From JADCRZ01 sp037718865 (lineage in GTDB: Bacteria > Bacteroidota > Bacteroidia > Chitinophagales > Chitinophagaceae), in the NCBI GenBank assembly GCA_037718865.1, contig JBBJMP010000009.1:62001-126000 (forward strand): 64,000 bases of DNA, written 5' to 3'. The notes under the pieces were generated by a model that searched no databases, was not told the origin of the DNA, and saw only the letters and a program-made list of their open reading frames with translations. Numbering within the stretch: position 1 is the stretch's first letter; every line of letters starts with the position of its first letter. Below, in pieces: positions 35,469 to 44,465 of the stretch. Made by a program: the position numbers and the translations under genes.

Positions 35469-35831
35469 TTATTTTTCCCTTTTCTTACGACCTGAATTGC
35501 TACGGAGCTTCTCCCTGTTTTTTACTACATCCGGCCGGCTCATTAGCTTGCCGCCGTTCTTCTCCCAGGTATCCACATAGTTGGTAAACGCAGCCTCTAC
35601 CGTTTCTTTTAATAGTTGGCGGTCCCAGTAGGCAATGTCCCTGACCTTGTTCATTAGGTCAATGTTCACAATAAATGTTTCTCTGTCGTAATTTTCTCCC
35701 AAGCCTGCTTGAGTACTTTTAAAAGAGTGAATTATTTTATTTAAAGGCGGAGTTGATGGTGTAATTTCTTTCGAAAGAGTATGTTTGGCTGAGGAGAAAA
35801 GCGGTTTTGTATCCGTGCTTTTCATCAACAA
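35469..35831 (-). CDS. RHH/CopG-like hypothetical protein
   Basis: 120 residues with a disordered N-terminus (about 1-50). The part ETFIVNIDLMNKVRDIAYW and LLKETVEAAFTNYVDTWEKNGG has the strand-helix-helix pattern of CopG-type proteins and resembles the gene at 30155. It has a basic tail (SNSGRKKREK). It lies 10 bp upstream of the tape-measure start on the same strand, so is probably cotranscribed. Confidence 0.55.
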   Translation of the reverse strand: MLMKSTDTKPLFSSAKHTLSKEITPSTPPLNKIIHSFKSTQAGLGENYDRETFIVNIDLMNKVRDIAYWDRQLLKETVEAAFTNYVDTWEKNGGKLMSRPDVVKNREKLRSNSGRKKREK

Positions 35832-35961
35832 TAAAGTTACGATATTATTGTGTTAAGAGAATAGAAACAAACAAATATTATTGAGATTTTCCAAGATCTT
35901 TATGAATTGAATACTGGCCCAAAATATAAAGACGAACCAGATTCATAAAAGGCTATCCTAT

Positions 35962-36609
35962 TTAAAAGCTTGATTGTTTGATATTCTTGATGATCTCTGC
36001 AGCTACTGCGTTACCGAAAGTTTTCATCTTGTAATCCACCGTAAAAAGCCTATTGAAAGTATAGTTATTGAGCTTATAGCTTTTTGTAAATGAATCTAGC
36101 GATATATTGAATAAGCTGTTTTGAGGACCAGCAAGTAATGCAACTCCAGTGGAGGTAAAGTAATAATTAACGTCATCAAAAATCATTTTTACTCGACTCT
36201 CCCTAACAATAAATTTACCTTTGAATATTACAATTAAATCGTTCTGCAAGTCTTTTGGTTCGTTAGGTTGCCTCGCGGTTATAAATATCATATTAGCAAC
36301 TATAGTTTTTGTTTCCGGATCTTCGCTGATAATTTGCCGATCGATATTGTTCATTTTAAATAAATGATTATTGGTTGTTATACTTGGTTGTACGAACCAC
36401 CGAGAGATGGCCATCTTTACGTTTTCATATATCTGCTTGTCCGTATAAATACTATCAAAATTAAAAATTGTCTCGTATGTCACCTTATCAGCGTTAGTCG
36501 GCAGGGCAACACTTTTTTTACCCATGCGCACATAAGATGTATCTGCCGCTTGTGTAGCGTAGTCTGAAATAAAAACTAATACTGTTAAGAGTAATCTTAA
36601 GTAAGTCAT
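35962..36609 (-). CDS. DUF4468-like secreted hypothetical protein
   Basis: 215 residues with a signal peptide (about 1-21). The segment TYETIFNFDSIYTDKQIYEN and KMAISRWF resembles the start of the DUF4468 / beta-rich domain of Bacteroidota periplasmic proteins. It is unusual cargo inside a phage-type module. Function unknown. Confidence 0.6.
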   Translation of the reverse strand: MTYLRLLLTVLVFISDYATQAADTSYVRMGKKSVALPTNADKVTYETIFNFDSIYTDKQIYENVKMAISRWFVQPSITTNNHLFKMNNIDRQIISEDPETKTIVANMIFITARQPNEPKDLQNDLIVIFKGKFIVRESRVKMIFDDVNYYFTSTGVALLAGPQNSLFNISLDSFTKSYKLNNYTFNRLFTVDYKMKTFGNAVAAEIIKNIKQSSF

Positions 36610-36804
36610 TTGTTGTACTTGAGAGATTCATAAATATAGCTAATAACTTGGCCCTGGGTATAATATTCGAATTATCACTGCGAAATTAATGATCTTGAAA
36701 GGAGATTGTTAACTCATGACCCACAATTAAGAGGAAGTATAGATTGGCTGGGAATTAGTACGGGTAGATGATGAGAGAGCTATGTAATGCACTTCATTTT
36801 TTAT

Positions 36805-37071
36805 TTAATAATCATCCTCATTGTCTAGAGGTTCCTCTGCCGCATTTACAAAAACAAGTAGTCTGACATTCTTCCATTGATTCCTTTGACAATATTCTTC
36901 CCACTGCTCCTCATCAAAAACCAACGCTTTCTGGTCGTTGCGATAAATGCCCTTCTTTTTAAACCATAATTCAACTCTTTGTGGCATTATATCACCCATA
37001 GACACCTTGCCCTGCTGTAGGTCTTTCAACAGCTGGATCTTTTCTTTTCTGGTGGTAGGTTTATTCTTCAT
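36805..37071 (-). CDS. small hypothetical protein, paralogue of next gene
   Basis: 88 residues. The N-terminal KEKIQLLKDLQQGKVSMGDI matches the gene at 37061 (SKIEFLQRLQKGKASIQDIM). It overlaps that gene by 11 bp and has an acidic tail (PLDNEDDY). Probably arose by duplication. Function unknown. Confidence 0.6.
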   Translation of the reverse strand: MKNKPTTRKEKIQLLKDLQQGKVSMGDIMPQRVELWFKKKGIYRNDQKALVFDEEQWEEYCQRNQWKNVRLLVFVNAAEEPLDNEDDY

Positions 37072-37315
37072 GTCTGGTTATATATGTTCTTATTTCAAAT
37101 AATCTATTCGGCCTGGGCTTTTCCCTTTGGGCCATCTCAGTAGCGGAGATTTCCTCACCTGTATCCCCATTAACGTAAATGTCCGGTTCATCTTCATAAT
37201 GGTTCCATGTTTCAAAGACCATTGACATGATATCCTGAATTGATGCCTTGCCTTTCTGCAGTCGTTGCAGGAACTCTATCTTGCTTGCCCGGGTATCCAG
37301 GTTGATAGCTGTCAT
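37061..37315 (-). CDS. small hypothetical protein, paralogue of previous gene
   Basis: 84 residues sharing the IQRLQ-G-K-S-x-DIM helix with the gene at 36805, then an acidic middle (HYEDEPDIYVNGDTGEE). It overlaps the next gene (37312) by 4 bp, indicating a tight operon with translational coupling. Confidence 0.6.
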   Translation of the reverse strand: MTAINLDTRASKIEFLQRLQKGKASIQDIMSMVFETWNHYEDEPDIYVNGDTGEEISATEMAQREKPRPNRLFEIRTYITRHEE

Positions 37316-37608
37316 GCTTTATTCATTAGCTGGTTAATTATTTCATCGATCTGATCATCCGTCAGGTCTTCAAAGTTCAGTGCCATAGAAGTGGCCTGCA
37401 GCTTCGGCAGTCCGAATTGAAGGAGATCAGTATAGAACTTGAGCCGTTCCTTTGGTTCCAGCTTCTGAAAATCTGCTTTGACGTTCTCGAATTCATCTTC
37501 TAAAAAGCAGGTAATACTTTCCCTTAGCTTAAGTGTTGACTTATTCACTGCTCCCTTTGGCTTGCCCGATAGGTTTCCGGATTCGCCTGGCTTAAATGGC
37601 ATATCCAT
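37312..37608 (-). CDS. DUF5681-like phage protein
   Basis: 98 residues: FKPGESGNLSGKPKGAVNKS at the start, a motif typical of DUF5681 phage proteins, which often lie next to terminase genes, then a helical rest ending FEDLTDDQIDEIINQLM. No terminase large subunit is recognisable here. It could be a small-terminase-like or DNA-packaging accessory protein left after loss of the packaging genes. Confidence 0.6.
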   Translation of the reverse strand: MDMPFKPGESGNLSGKPKGAVNKSTLKLRESITCFLEDEFENVKADFQKLEPKERLKFYTDLLQFGLPKLQATSMALNFEDLTDDQIDEIINQLMNKA

Positions 37609-37641
37609 TGATTTTTACAATGAAAAACAATATTATCATAG

Positions 37642-38127
37642 TTACTTGGTTGTTGCTGCGTTTACGAAAATGCTGTCGTACCATGTAAGAAAACTAGGCA
37701 TGTCGCGTGCAATAAGATACAACCCTCCCGCCCGCTCAACCCTAGCTTTCTCCTTCAGTTGGTGTTCACTTGCCTTGTCGTTGCCGATTTTGATTTCGAT
37801 GCTGACGTGACGGCCGTTCACTATAGCATGCACGTCAGCGGTTCCCCGTCTAGTTCCGCCATGCGTCCATTTCATCTCCCCTTTAATTTTTCGCATAGTA
37901 CCGGTTGTATTAATTCTGTTGGCATCACCACCATTGAAGTTTATAAAATCGATGATGGCTTTCGCGAGGCCGTTACTTGTCTTATCGGTATACGGTTTTA
38001 CCTGCATAGTATAGCCACCGGACGCTTCAAAGAAGCCGGGAGCCGTGGCTCTTAAGTGCTCCAGCTTCAGCTGCTTCATCATATTTTCCCAAAGTTCTTT
38101 CATTAAATTACCGGAAGATATTTCCAA
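37642..38127 (-). CDS. VRR-NUC / PD-(D/E)xK nuclease
   Basis: 161 residues. The C-terminal core GTADVHAIVNGRHVSIEIKI, then HQLKEKARVERAGGLYLIA, has the VRR-NUC pattern: G-x-A-D, E-x-K (IEIKIG) and a following Q. VRR-NUC proteins act as Holliday-junction resolvases or structure-specific nucleases in phages. Start could also be Met9 or Met16. It overlaps the gene at 38108 by 20 bp. Confidence 0.85.
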   Translation of the reverse strand: MEISSGNLMKELWENMMKQLKLEHLRATAPGFFEASGGYTMQVKPYTDKTSNGLAKAIIDFINFNGGDANRINTTGTMRKIKGEMKWTHGGTRRGTADVHAIVNGRHVSIEIKIGNDKASEHQLKEKARVERAGGLYLIARDMPSFLTWYDSIFVNAATTK

Positions 38128-38320
38128 ATTCAGTGCGGAGCTTCCTACAATGGCCTATGAAGAGCTCATACTCCCAGTTCTCATCAAGTTTTAGCCTTGA
38201 GGCAATTTCCAAAATCAATAAATCCCTTTGCCTTTCTATTTCTTTTGATTCCATGTGTTGCACAAATCCTTTTGATTCTAAATGAATCTCATGCTCCGGA
38301 GTTGTGTGTTGTGTTTTCAT
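38108..38320 (-). CDS. small hypothetical protein
   Basis: 70 residues, charged and helical (HMESKEIERQRDLLILEIAS). It lies between primase and nuclease in the replication operon, overlapping the nuclease gene by 20 bp. Not recognised. Confidence 0.6.
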   Translation of the reverse strand: MKTQHTTPEHEIHLESKGFVQHMESKEIERQRDLLILEIASRLKLDENWEYELFIGHCRKLRTEFGNIFR

Positions 38321-38330
38321 AATCTAAATT

Positions 38331-39683
38331 TTAGTTTTTTGTATTGTTTTTAATGTGCATGGCGTAGGCTGGTATGTTGTCTACCCGAATGTTACTAAAC
38401 CTCTTCTCATAGAACTGCTCTATCTTTTTGATATTTATGTCATTTTGTTTACCCGTGATCACCTCACCATCTTCAGTAAAAAGAATATCATAATCACCTT
38501 TAGTCGTTTTTATCCAAGCCATAAGTATGTTGCCGTATGCCGCTCCGGTATAAACCACTGAATTAACATGAAGCATGTCATTAAGAGAGAGTGGCGCCTC
38601 TGGGTGTTCGTAAGGCTTATATTGCGTATTTACTAGTTCCTTAATACCTTCTATGTTTTGAGAAAAATAATCTCTCAAATCGGTATTTCTTGCAACTTTG
38701 CCTGCTTTGTAAGCATTCTCCATAAGTAAGGAAACTGCCGATTGTATGCCGTTCTGCTTCATTTGATGAGCATACTTTACCCACGCAGTATATGCACCAG
38801 TGTCCGGATAAAGAGTAACAAGTTTTCCGGATAGCACAGAAATTATGTCCTTATCAGCGAGATTTACACCGCCTGCTGCACCGGTACAGAGCCATATATA
38901 CTTCGTAAAGATTTGGAGCTGAACAATAGTGTTCTTTTCGGCATACAAGGAAAGGCAGGACATAAATAACATCGTGCTAGGACCTTCGACAATGGCTATT
39001 TGCTTTTCAGGAAAGTAGTTCAATAAATGCTCTCCTGTGATACACTGCTTATAGTTGTCCGTAATTCCAGTGTGAGCCCATTGAGGGGTTGTTTCCTTGC
39101 ACCTATGTCCGTTGCGAAGATATTTTATGTCTTTCCCGGTGCGGTATCTATTTTGAATGTCAATTTGCGGAAACTCTATCCATTCGCCATAAAATGACAC
39201 TGCATATCTTTCAATAACGGTCCTAACGATATCATCACCAAATATTTCGGCAAGGTTGGCTAATAAGGGGTTGCTACTCAATTGGCGGCCCTTGGTTGCG
39301 TTAACCTTTTCTGTTAAAATGGCAAGCTCAAGAACCTCAAAAGATGTCGGCTTAATAACTTTAGGCGCTGGCGTATAGGTTCCATCGGTTCCATACTGTA
39401 TTTGTAAATCCAGGATATATGCAGCGGTTTCAATGATTTGTGTAAATGTCTTTTCAGGGTGCATAAGTTTAAGAAATTTAATTGCGTCGCCACCTTCATT
39501 GCATCCGAAGCATTTCCACATATTCCGCCATTTACTGTAGCTGAATGAGGGAGTACGTTCCCGATGGGTGGGTAAGGGGCAGCGAGCCACTTTTTGCCTT
39601 CCTGTACCAAGTAGCACATAAGATGAGATAATATCTCCCAGTTTGTCATTAATTTCCGATATGGTACTCTGTGATATTTTCAT
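38331..39683 (-). CDS. CHC2-type DNA primase
   Basis: About 450 residues from ATG 39683; I preferred this start to 39734 because the extra 17 codons (MFLWLHNLHNLHKG...) are translated iteron repeats. The N-terminal zinc site has ARCPLPTHRERTPSF and WKCFGCNEGGDAIKFL (C-x4-H, C-x2-C), as in bacterial and phage primases. A later IAVIEGPSTMLFMSC has the Toprim-like acidic segment. It makes primers for the element's replication together with the SF3 helicase at 39837; the two genes flank the candidate origin. Confidence 0.88.
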   Translation of the reverse strand: MKISQSTISEINDKLGDIISSYVLLGTGRQKVARCPLPTHRERTPSFSYSKWRNMWKCFGCNEGGDAIKFLKLMHPEKTFTQIIETAAYILDLQIQYGTDGTYTPAPKVIKPTSFEVLELAILTEKVNATKGRQLSSNPLLANLAEIFGDDIVRTVIERYAVSFYGEWIEFPQIDIQNRYRTGKDIKYLRNGHRCKETTPQWAHTGITDNYKQCITGEHLLNYFPEKQIAIVEGPSTMLFMSCLSLYAEKNTIVQLQIFTKYIWLCTGAAGGVNLADKDIISVLSGKLVTLYPDTGAYTAWVKYAHQMKQNGIQSAVSLLMENAYKAGKVARNTDLRDYFSQNIEGIKELVNTQYKPYEHPEAPLSLNDMLHVNSVVYTGAAYGNILMAWIKTTKGDYDILFTEDGEVITGKQNDINIKKIEQFYEKRFSNIRVDNIPAYAMHIKNNTKN

Positions 39684-39698
39684 CTCTAAAACGCCTTT

Positions 39699-39835
39699 GT
39701 GTAGGTTGTGTAGGTTGTGTAGCCACAAAAACAATCTTTTTTTTATTTTTTCCTCTCCCCTCTCTTATATATATATTCTTCTTTCATTTTCTAATTTTTT
39801 TTTTTTACCTACATAAGCTACATACCCTACATTAT
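39699..39835. other. candidate replication origin (inverted 9-bp iterons around an AT-rich tract)
   Basis: Three tandem 9-bp units GTGTAGGTT/GTGTAGGTT/GTGTAGCCA (39699-39725) face three units CTACATAAG/CTACATACC/CTACATTAT (39809-39835). Reading the first set on the minus strand gives CTACACAAC-type units, so both share CTACAY with a 9-bp period but in opposite orientation. Between them lie ~80 bp of T-rich, almost purely A/T and C/T sequence with TATATATATA, a plausible unwinding region. It sits exactly between the primase and helicase genes. Confidence 0.65.
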
Positions 39836-39836
39836 C

Positions 39837-41450
39837 TTAAGCAGCAGATTGCGTCAAGTAGGCCTTAACACCTAAACCAACCCTGCGGGTTTCATATCCA
39901 GCCTCTTTAAGCCTTATGGAAAATTCTCTAATGGATACTGCCCTTAATCCAGATTGGTTGCAGTAAAGGTTGTATTTTGTGTATAGGTCCTTCATAAATA
40001 TGGCTTCACTTTCAGGAGCCTTCACCCATCCTTCATCCTGTAAGAATAATCGAACGCTATCCGATTGAATTTTATATTCTTCTAATTTCCTGGTAACCGC
40101 CTCGCATGCTGTATACCCTTTTTGAGATAGCAGCCGGCGTAAACCCTTCATGACCCAGTTGAACACACCTGGCAGTTCGCGCGCAATTATTTTAAGGTGC
40201 AACTCCTTGTCCGCTTCCTCTTCGGATATGGTCACATCAAAGGGTATAATAAGAAACCGGCGAAAAAATGCGTGGGTTTGTTCGACCCCTTCTTTAGGGA
40301 GCTTATTGGTATTAAAAATCAGCTTTGCATAGTCACTTATCTGAAAAGGTTCCCCATAAGGATTACGGGCAGGCACATCTTCCCCGCTGGCAAGCTGCTT
40401 AAAGTAATTGGCGTCAACCTTAGAACTATTTTCCGATGAATAATTCAGTAGCTTATCTGCAATCTTAGCTCGGTAATATCCTTGGTTATCCGTTAGGCTT
40501 TCCAATGAAAAGTTGCTGACATTCTCCCTTCCAAATAGCTCGGTAATTACCTCATAGACAACACCTTTTCCGTTGCTGCCGGAGCCTACAGTCATTAACA
40601 CTTTTTCCAATTTCAGAGTACGATTACTTATAAATGCACTGGCGAAGTATTCTCCCAGGACATCCTGAAGGCTTTTATCAGGCAAAACCCGATCTAAGAA
40701 AATTTGCCATTTGATTGCCGAAGCATTGGGGTTATATTCAAATGGTAGTTGGTACGTGAGAAAATCTTCGGCAGATGGTTTCCTTAAAATCTGTTTATCC
40801 GGGAATATTTCAAGTGTGCCGTTCTTAAAATTCATCAGTAAATTTTCCCGGCCTCGTTTGGGCCGGGGAAGGTGGGCCACTGCGTAAAACTGCTTTAGAA
40901 GTTCCTCCCTAAAATGATAATGACGGGCATCAAACGTTGGGACACTCAGCTTTTCGGCAATTTCCCCGAATAATTTCTGCAGTCCTTCCTTATCGATCAA
41001 CTTCCAGTATGCATCGTTGTATAAATACACCTGCCCGTTATTCAAACAGATGCCCCACTTGTTTGATTTAATTAGATTTATTGTTTGCTCGATTGTGATT
41101 ACCAGGTAATGCTTGGTCTTAAGCTTCATTTTTGAAAGCTTCTCGTCGATGGATCTTATTTTCTGGCTGTTCTCTTCTGATGATTGGCTTTCTAAAAGCG
41201 CTCTCTCCTGTACAAGTTTTTCGCAGTCGGGAAAAGCGTATTGCAGGAAGTTTATCTTTTGTGCATTAGCTAAAATGGCTGATAGAATTTCTTCGTGAGG
41301 GGTGGCTTCGTATAAATTACCGGCTTCTTGTTCAAAATCATCAACTAGGTCTAAAAAGTCCGTCAAATTGCTGGAAGTATCTTTCACTATTCCACTATCT
41401 GCTATAAACATTTTGTATCTTTGCCTGGTTGTTACTAAATTATTTTCCAT
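39837..41450 (-). CDS. SF3 (D5/P4-type) replicative helicase
   Basis: 537 residues. Walker A is GSGSNGKGVVYEVI, then AKLIFNTNKLPKE as the sensor/Walker B region and FFRRFLIIPFDVTI as the Arg-finger region, all typical of D5-N/DUF5906 phage-plasmid primase-helicases. A C-terminal winged-helix-like part follows (VRLFLQDEGW...). No N-terminal primase is visible; the separate CHC2 primase would supply that. It likely opens the origin next to its 3' end. Confidence 0.9.
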   Translation of the reverse strand: MENNLVTTRQRYKMFIADSGIVKDTSSNLTDFLDLVDDFEQEAGNLYEATPHEEILSAILANAQKINFLQYAFPDCEKLVQERALLESQSSEENSQKIRSIDEKLSKMKLKTKHYLVITIEQTINLIKSNKWGICLNNGQVYLYNDAYWKLIDKEGLQKLFGEIAEKLSVPTFDARHYHFREELLKQFYAVAHLPRPKRGRENLLMNFKNGTLEIFPDKQILRKPSAEDFLTYQLPFEYNPNASAIKWQIFLDRVLPDKSLQDVLGEYFASAFISNRTLKLEKVLMTVGSGSNGKGVVYEVITELFGRENVSNFSLESLTDNQGYYRAKIADKLLNYSSENSSKVDANYFKQLASGEDVPARNPYGEPFQISDYAKLIFNTNKLPKEGVEQTHAFFRRFLIIPFDVTISEEEADKELHLKIIARELPGVFNWVMKGLRRLLSQKGYTACEAVTRKLEEYKIQSDSVRLFLQDEGWVKAPESEAIFMKDLYTKYNLYCNQSGLRAVSIREFSIRLKEAGYETRRVGLGVKAYLTQSAA

Positions 41451-41481
41451 TTAGCCGGATTTGCCCCCGGCTAAATTGTTT

Positions 41482-41760
41482 TTAGTGCGTTGCAATATAA
41501 TTGGAGGCTTCTTTTTCCCTTTGGTCATCTAACTTCCTGCTGTTAGAGAGGAGCCATTCATCTAACTTTTCTTTATCAAAAAAGATAGTTTTACCATTTG
41601 GCTTACTAAACGGGACCTTTCCGGCACTTGTCATTTTATACATGTAGGAGGGTTTAAAACCTGAATACCGGCACCCTTCGTCGAATGTAAGAACTCGCTT
41701 ATTGGCTATTAGGGCCTTTTCGATTGCTGAAAGTCGATTGTCGATATTTAGAAAATCCAT
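41482..41760 (-). CDS. AlpA/excisionase-like helix-turn-helix protein
   Basis: 92 residues, LTFDEGCRYSGFKPSYMYKM and PFSKPNGKTIFFDKEKLDEW: the MerR-like HTH_17 fold with a DNA-binding helix and wing. It lies between helicase and RteC-like genes. Probable role: excisionase or activator of the element, as for AlpA-type proteins. Confidence 0.85.
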   Translation of the reverse strand: MDFLNIDNRLSAIEKALIANKRVLTFDEGCRYSGFKPSYMYKMTSAGKVPFSKPNGKTIFFDKEKLDEWLLSNSRKLDDQREKEASNYIATH

Positions 41761-41836
41761 TGTACATTGAAATTTAACTCAAAGATGATATAATAGACAA
41801 TGATAAGAAAAGTATACTTCGAAGGGTACAGGCATT

Positions 41837-41858
41837 AAAAAAGCCCGCAAATGCAGGC
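41837..41858 (-). terminator. terminator between RteC-like and HTH genes
   Basis: On the minus strand GCCTGCA pairs with TGCGGGC (7-bp stem with one G-T pair) and is followed by six T. It separates the gene at 41914 from the HTH/helicase operon, so that operon should have its own promoter in the ~75 bp next to 41760. Confidence 0.8.
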
Positions 41859-41913
41859 TGGAAGAAAGATTCAGGGGATTTAAAATTTAGGGTACTGTAC
41901 GGTACAGTATACC

Positions 41914-43161
41914 CTACTTAAACAAGTTTGATAGAAGAGTTTTATGTGTTTTCCGGGCGGGTTCTCTTGTTTTGCCCAATTGATTTTTTATTGGATTACC
42001 GTATTTACTGCAGGCAAACGCGTTTACAGTTTTGATCCTAGTTGATCCCTTCACAAAATATTTCTTATCAAAGAGAAGTTCGCAAAAAGCCGCACATTCA
42101 ATTTTATCGAACCCTTGCTTCCACCGTTCGATTTTAGAGAGTATTTTGCCTTCAATCACTATAAGGCGTGTATGAAGCTCATCTCGAATTAAATCAAGTC
42201 CAAATTGTGCACCAGTTAACACGTTTTTCTGATCCCGGTTAGTCAATTTAAGATTCAGCACTTTTTTATAGTACTCGAAAATCTGTTCAACATGAATAAA
42301 TGCTTTCATTTCATGTTCAGAAAACATTCTACGGCTAAAATCATAATCATGCCCGTTTATAAACGCATTAAATAAAGCAGATTCCCACTCCAGATAATTT
42401 TCTATTGAATACGGATAAAGCCGTTCAGGATAATTAGGAAAGTTTCTAGCAAAGAATTTAGTTTCTATTCTTTTTACCTCGTCTTCTACGGCATCCTTTG
42501 GTTTTAATGCCCTATTTACTTGCTTTGTAAATAACCTGATTGCTGGCTCACATAAAAAACCGTAATAATTATGTATAATCAAGCGGTAAAATACTGTTGG
42601 ATCTTCTATTAAGCGTTCTACATACTTCCGGATATATAAATTGTAACCCTTTCTCTCCTCAGGTGATGCCGGCTTCAAATCTATAACATCATTGTCACCT
42701 AATAAATTTGGAGGTACTGTCCCTGCTCCATAAGCTAAAAATTTTTCATACTCGTTGGTATGCACTTTTAATTCGTCGTATCTGTGTTGTCCAGCTTTTT
42801 GTTCTATGAAACATGTTAGTTTGTCTGTATATGTTTGCTTTGACTCTATTAGTCCTTTAAGCCGGTCAATTTCTTGTTGACGTACTTCTAAATAAAGTTC
42901 AAAGCCCGGAGCGTTGTTTTTATCGGCCTCCTTATTAAAAAATATTTCGCCTTCACCTCGCCCTTGATCGTCATCTCCGTAACAATGTAAACCTTCTGGA
43001 TTAAACGTGTAACATAGCGTGCATATATGTCTATTATAGTAGTTCAGCTTTTCCTTTAAATCGGTCATTTTTTTCAAGATGTTGCCGTGCTGTTCTATTT
43101 CGCCTGAATAGCGAGTTGACCGTTTAGGCTCCCCAAGATTTAAGTCTAATACATCTCTCAT
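41914..43161 (-). CDS. RteC-like mobile-element protein
   Basis: 415 residues. A coiled coil lies at about 85-125. The C-terminal ~60 residues (ECAAFCELLFDKKYFVKGST, FACSKYGNPIKNQLGKTREP) resemble the end of RteC proteins of Bacteroides conjugative transposons, where RteC controls excision. The N-terminus carries an extra Cys-rich segment (HICTLCYTFNPEGLHCYG). It lies next to integrase, as rteC-type genes do. The assignment rests on pattern only. Confidence 0.5.
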   Translation of the reverse strand: MRDVLDLNLGEPKRSTRYSGEIEQHGNILKKMTDLKEKLNYYNRHICTLCYTFNPEGLHCYGDDDQGRGEGEIFFNKEADKNNAPGFELYLEVRQQEIDRLKGLIESKQTYTDKLTCFIEQKAGQHRYDELKVHTNEYEKFLAYGAGTVPPNLLGDNDVIDLKPASPEERKGYNLYIRKYVERLIEDPTVFYRLIIHNYYGFLCEPAIRLFTKQVNRALKPKDAVEDEVKRIETKFFARNFPNYPERLYPYSIENYLEWESALFNAFINGHDYDFSRRMFSEHEMKAFIHVEQIFEYYKKVLNLKLTNRDQKNVLTGAQFGLDLIRDELHTRLIVIEGKILSKIERWKQGFDKIECAAFCELLFDKKYFVKGSTRIKTVNAFACSKYGNPIKNQLGKTREPARKTHKTLLSNLFK

Positions 43162-43191
43162 TTAATAAATGTTGTATAGAGTAAGCTGCTT

Positions 43192-44259
43192 CTATAAATC
43201 AATATTCAAAGTGTCTGTTGCCTTTTCTTTCAGTTCGTTGGCCGCTTTTACATACCGATGAGTATGCTTCAGGGAGGAGTGCCCTAACAGGTTACTAGCT
43301 GTTGAAATATCGGCACCAAAGAATACAAGGTTAGTCCCGAAACTGTGCCGGGCATTGTGCCAGGTAATGGTTTTCTTGATTCCTGAGCGTTTCACCCAAG
43401 CCTTTAACGTCTTATTGGCACCATTTGGCGTAGGAAGTTGGAAGGCAAGATCATCCGGCATGCCTTCTTTTTCCAAAAGTGCAAGTGCAGTATTATTCAG
43501 GCTGATTCTAACAGATCTATTTGTTTTGGTCTGCTGTACGTCCATGTACCTGTTATGTATATTGATGTGTTTCCATTGGAGGCGTGAAACGTCAATCCAA
43601 CGTAGACCGGTGACACAGCTAAATATAAAGGCCTTTTTTACTTCATTGCTTTCGATAGGGGTAGCAAACAGGGTCTGTATTTCCGCTAATGTCAGAGTAT
43701 CTTTCTTTTTTGAATTACCTTGGATCGTCTTTACTTCTGCTGCCGGGTTTATCGATATCAACTTTTGCCTATACGCCTGTTTTATCATTTTCTTAAACCT
43801 ACTAAAGTATGAGCTTGCCCCTTCGCCCTTGCTGTGTTGCCTAAGGTAGTCCTGAAAGTCTGAAATGATCAACTCGTTAAGTTTACCAAATGTCAAACCG
43901 GTCTTTTTATCTTCAGACAAGAAATTTTTGAATTTCTTGAATACACCTACCATATTCCGCTTATCCTTCTTTTTATATCCGTCAACATAATGTTCCATCC
44001 AGACGGCGATCTCGGTTTTTTTCCCCGTATCTGTGATCATGGAGTAATCACTTACCGATAACTCAAGTGCCCTTTTGGTTTCAATCTTTAGGGCTTGGTC
44101 AAGTTTGTCTTTATTGGCTTGCCGATCAGCCAGGTTTGCTGGCTTATATAATTTAAGATCCTTTAAAAATTCATAGGTTCTTTTGCCGTTGTGATAGATG
44201 TCTAGCAGGAGGGAAGTTGATCCATCACTGTTTTTGCGTTTGCGAAGAGTAACACTCAT
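43192..44259 (-). CDS. tyrosine recombinase (integrase)
   Basis: 355 residues. The N-terminal SAM-like DNA-binding domain (about 80-180) is followed by the catalytic domain with Arg220 (TGLRW), His301-x-x-Arg304 (HNARHSF), His327 (LGHSS) and Tyr336 (HRYVKA), a complete active site. Oriented away from the tRNA and 209 bp from it. This enzyme would cut and rejoin at the 16-bp tRNA-Leu core. Confidence 0.93.
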   Translation of the reverse strand: MSVTLRKRKNSDGSTSLLLDIYHNGKRTYEFLKDLKLYKPANLADRQANKDKLDQALKIETKRALELSVSDYSMITDTGKKTEIAVWMEHYVDGYKKKDKRNMVGVFKKFKNFLSEDKKTGLTFGKLNELIISDFQDYLRQHSKGEGASSYFSRFKKMIKQAYRQKLISINPAAEVKTIQGNSKKKDTLTLAEIQTLFATPIESNEVKKAFIFSCVTGLRWIDVSRLQWKHINIHNRYMDVQQTKTNRSVRISLNNTALALLEKEGMPDDLAFQLPTPNGANKTLKAWVKRSGIKKTITWHNARHSFGTNLVFFGADISTASNLLGHSSLKHTHRYVKAANELKEKATDTLNIDL

Positions 44260-44440
44260 CTGTGTTTCCTTTTATTATACAATGGTTTCCCAAAGGTATG
44301 AAAATTAATTATAGTTTGTTACTGAAGTAACAATACGGTAACAAAATGTGGGAAACTAATGGATAAACAAAAGATGATCAAAGGAAGCTAAAGTGCTGTT
44401 TCCCTTGTCAGGCAAGGATTTTACGGAATGGTCTGAGCAT

Positions 44441-44463
44441 AAAAAAACCCCTTTGTAAGGGGG
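44441..44463 (-). terminator. terminator after tRNA-Leu (element-borne)
   Basis: On the minus strand CCCCTT and AAGGGG pair around ACA and run into seven T, 3 bp after the encoded CCA. It lies inside the element boundary, so it replaces the ancestral terminator now at 23282. Confidence 0.8.
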
Positions 44464-44465
44464 TG

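Noticed and set aside
39684..39734. 17-codon N-terminal extension of the primase (LHNLHNLH)
   Set aside because: It is the translation of the 9-bp iterons; the CHC2 primase fold begins after the ATG at 39683.
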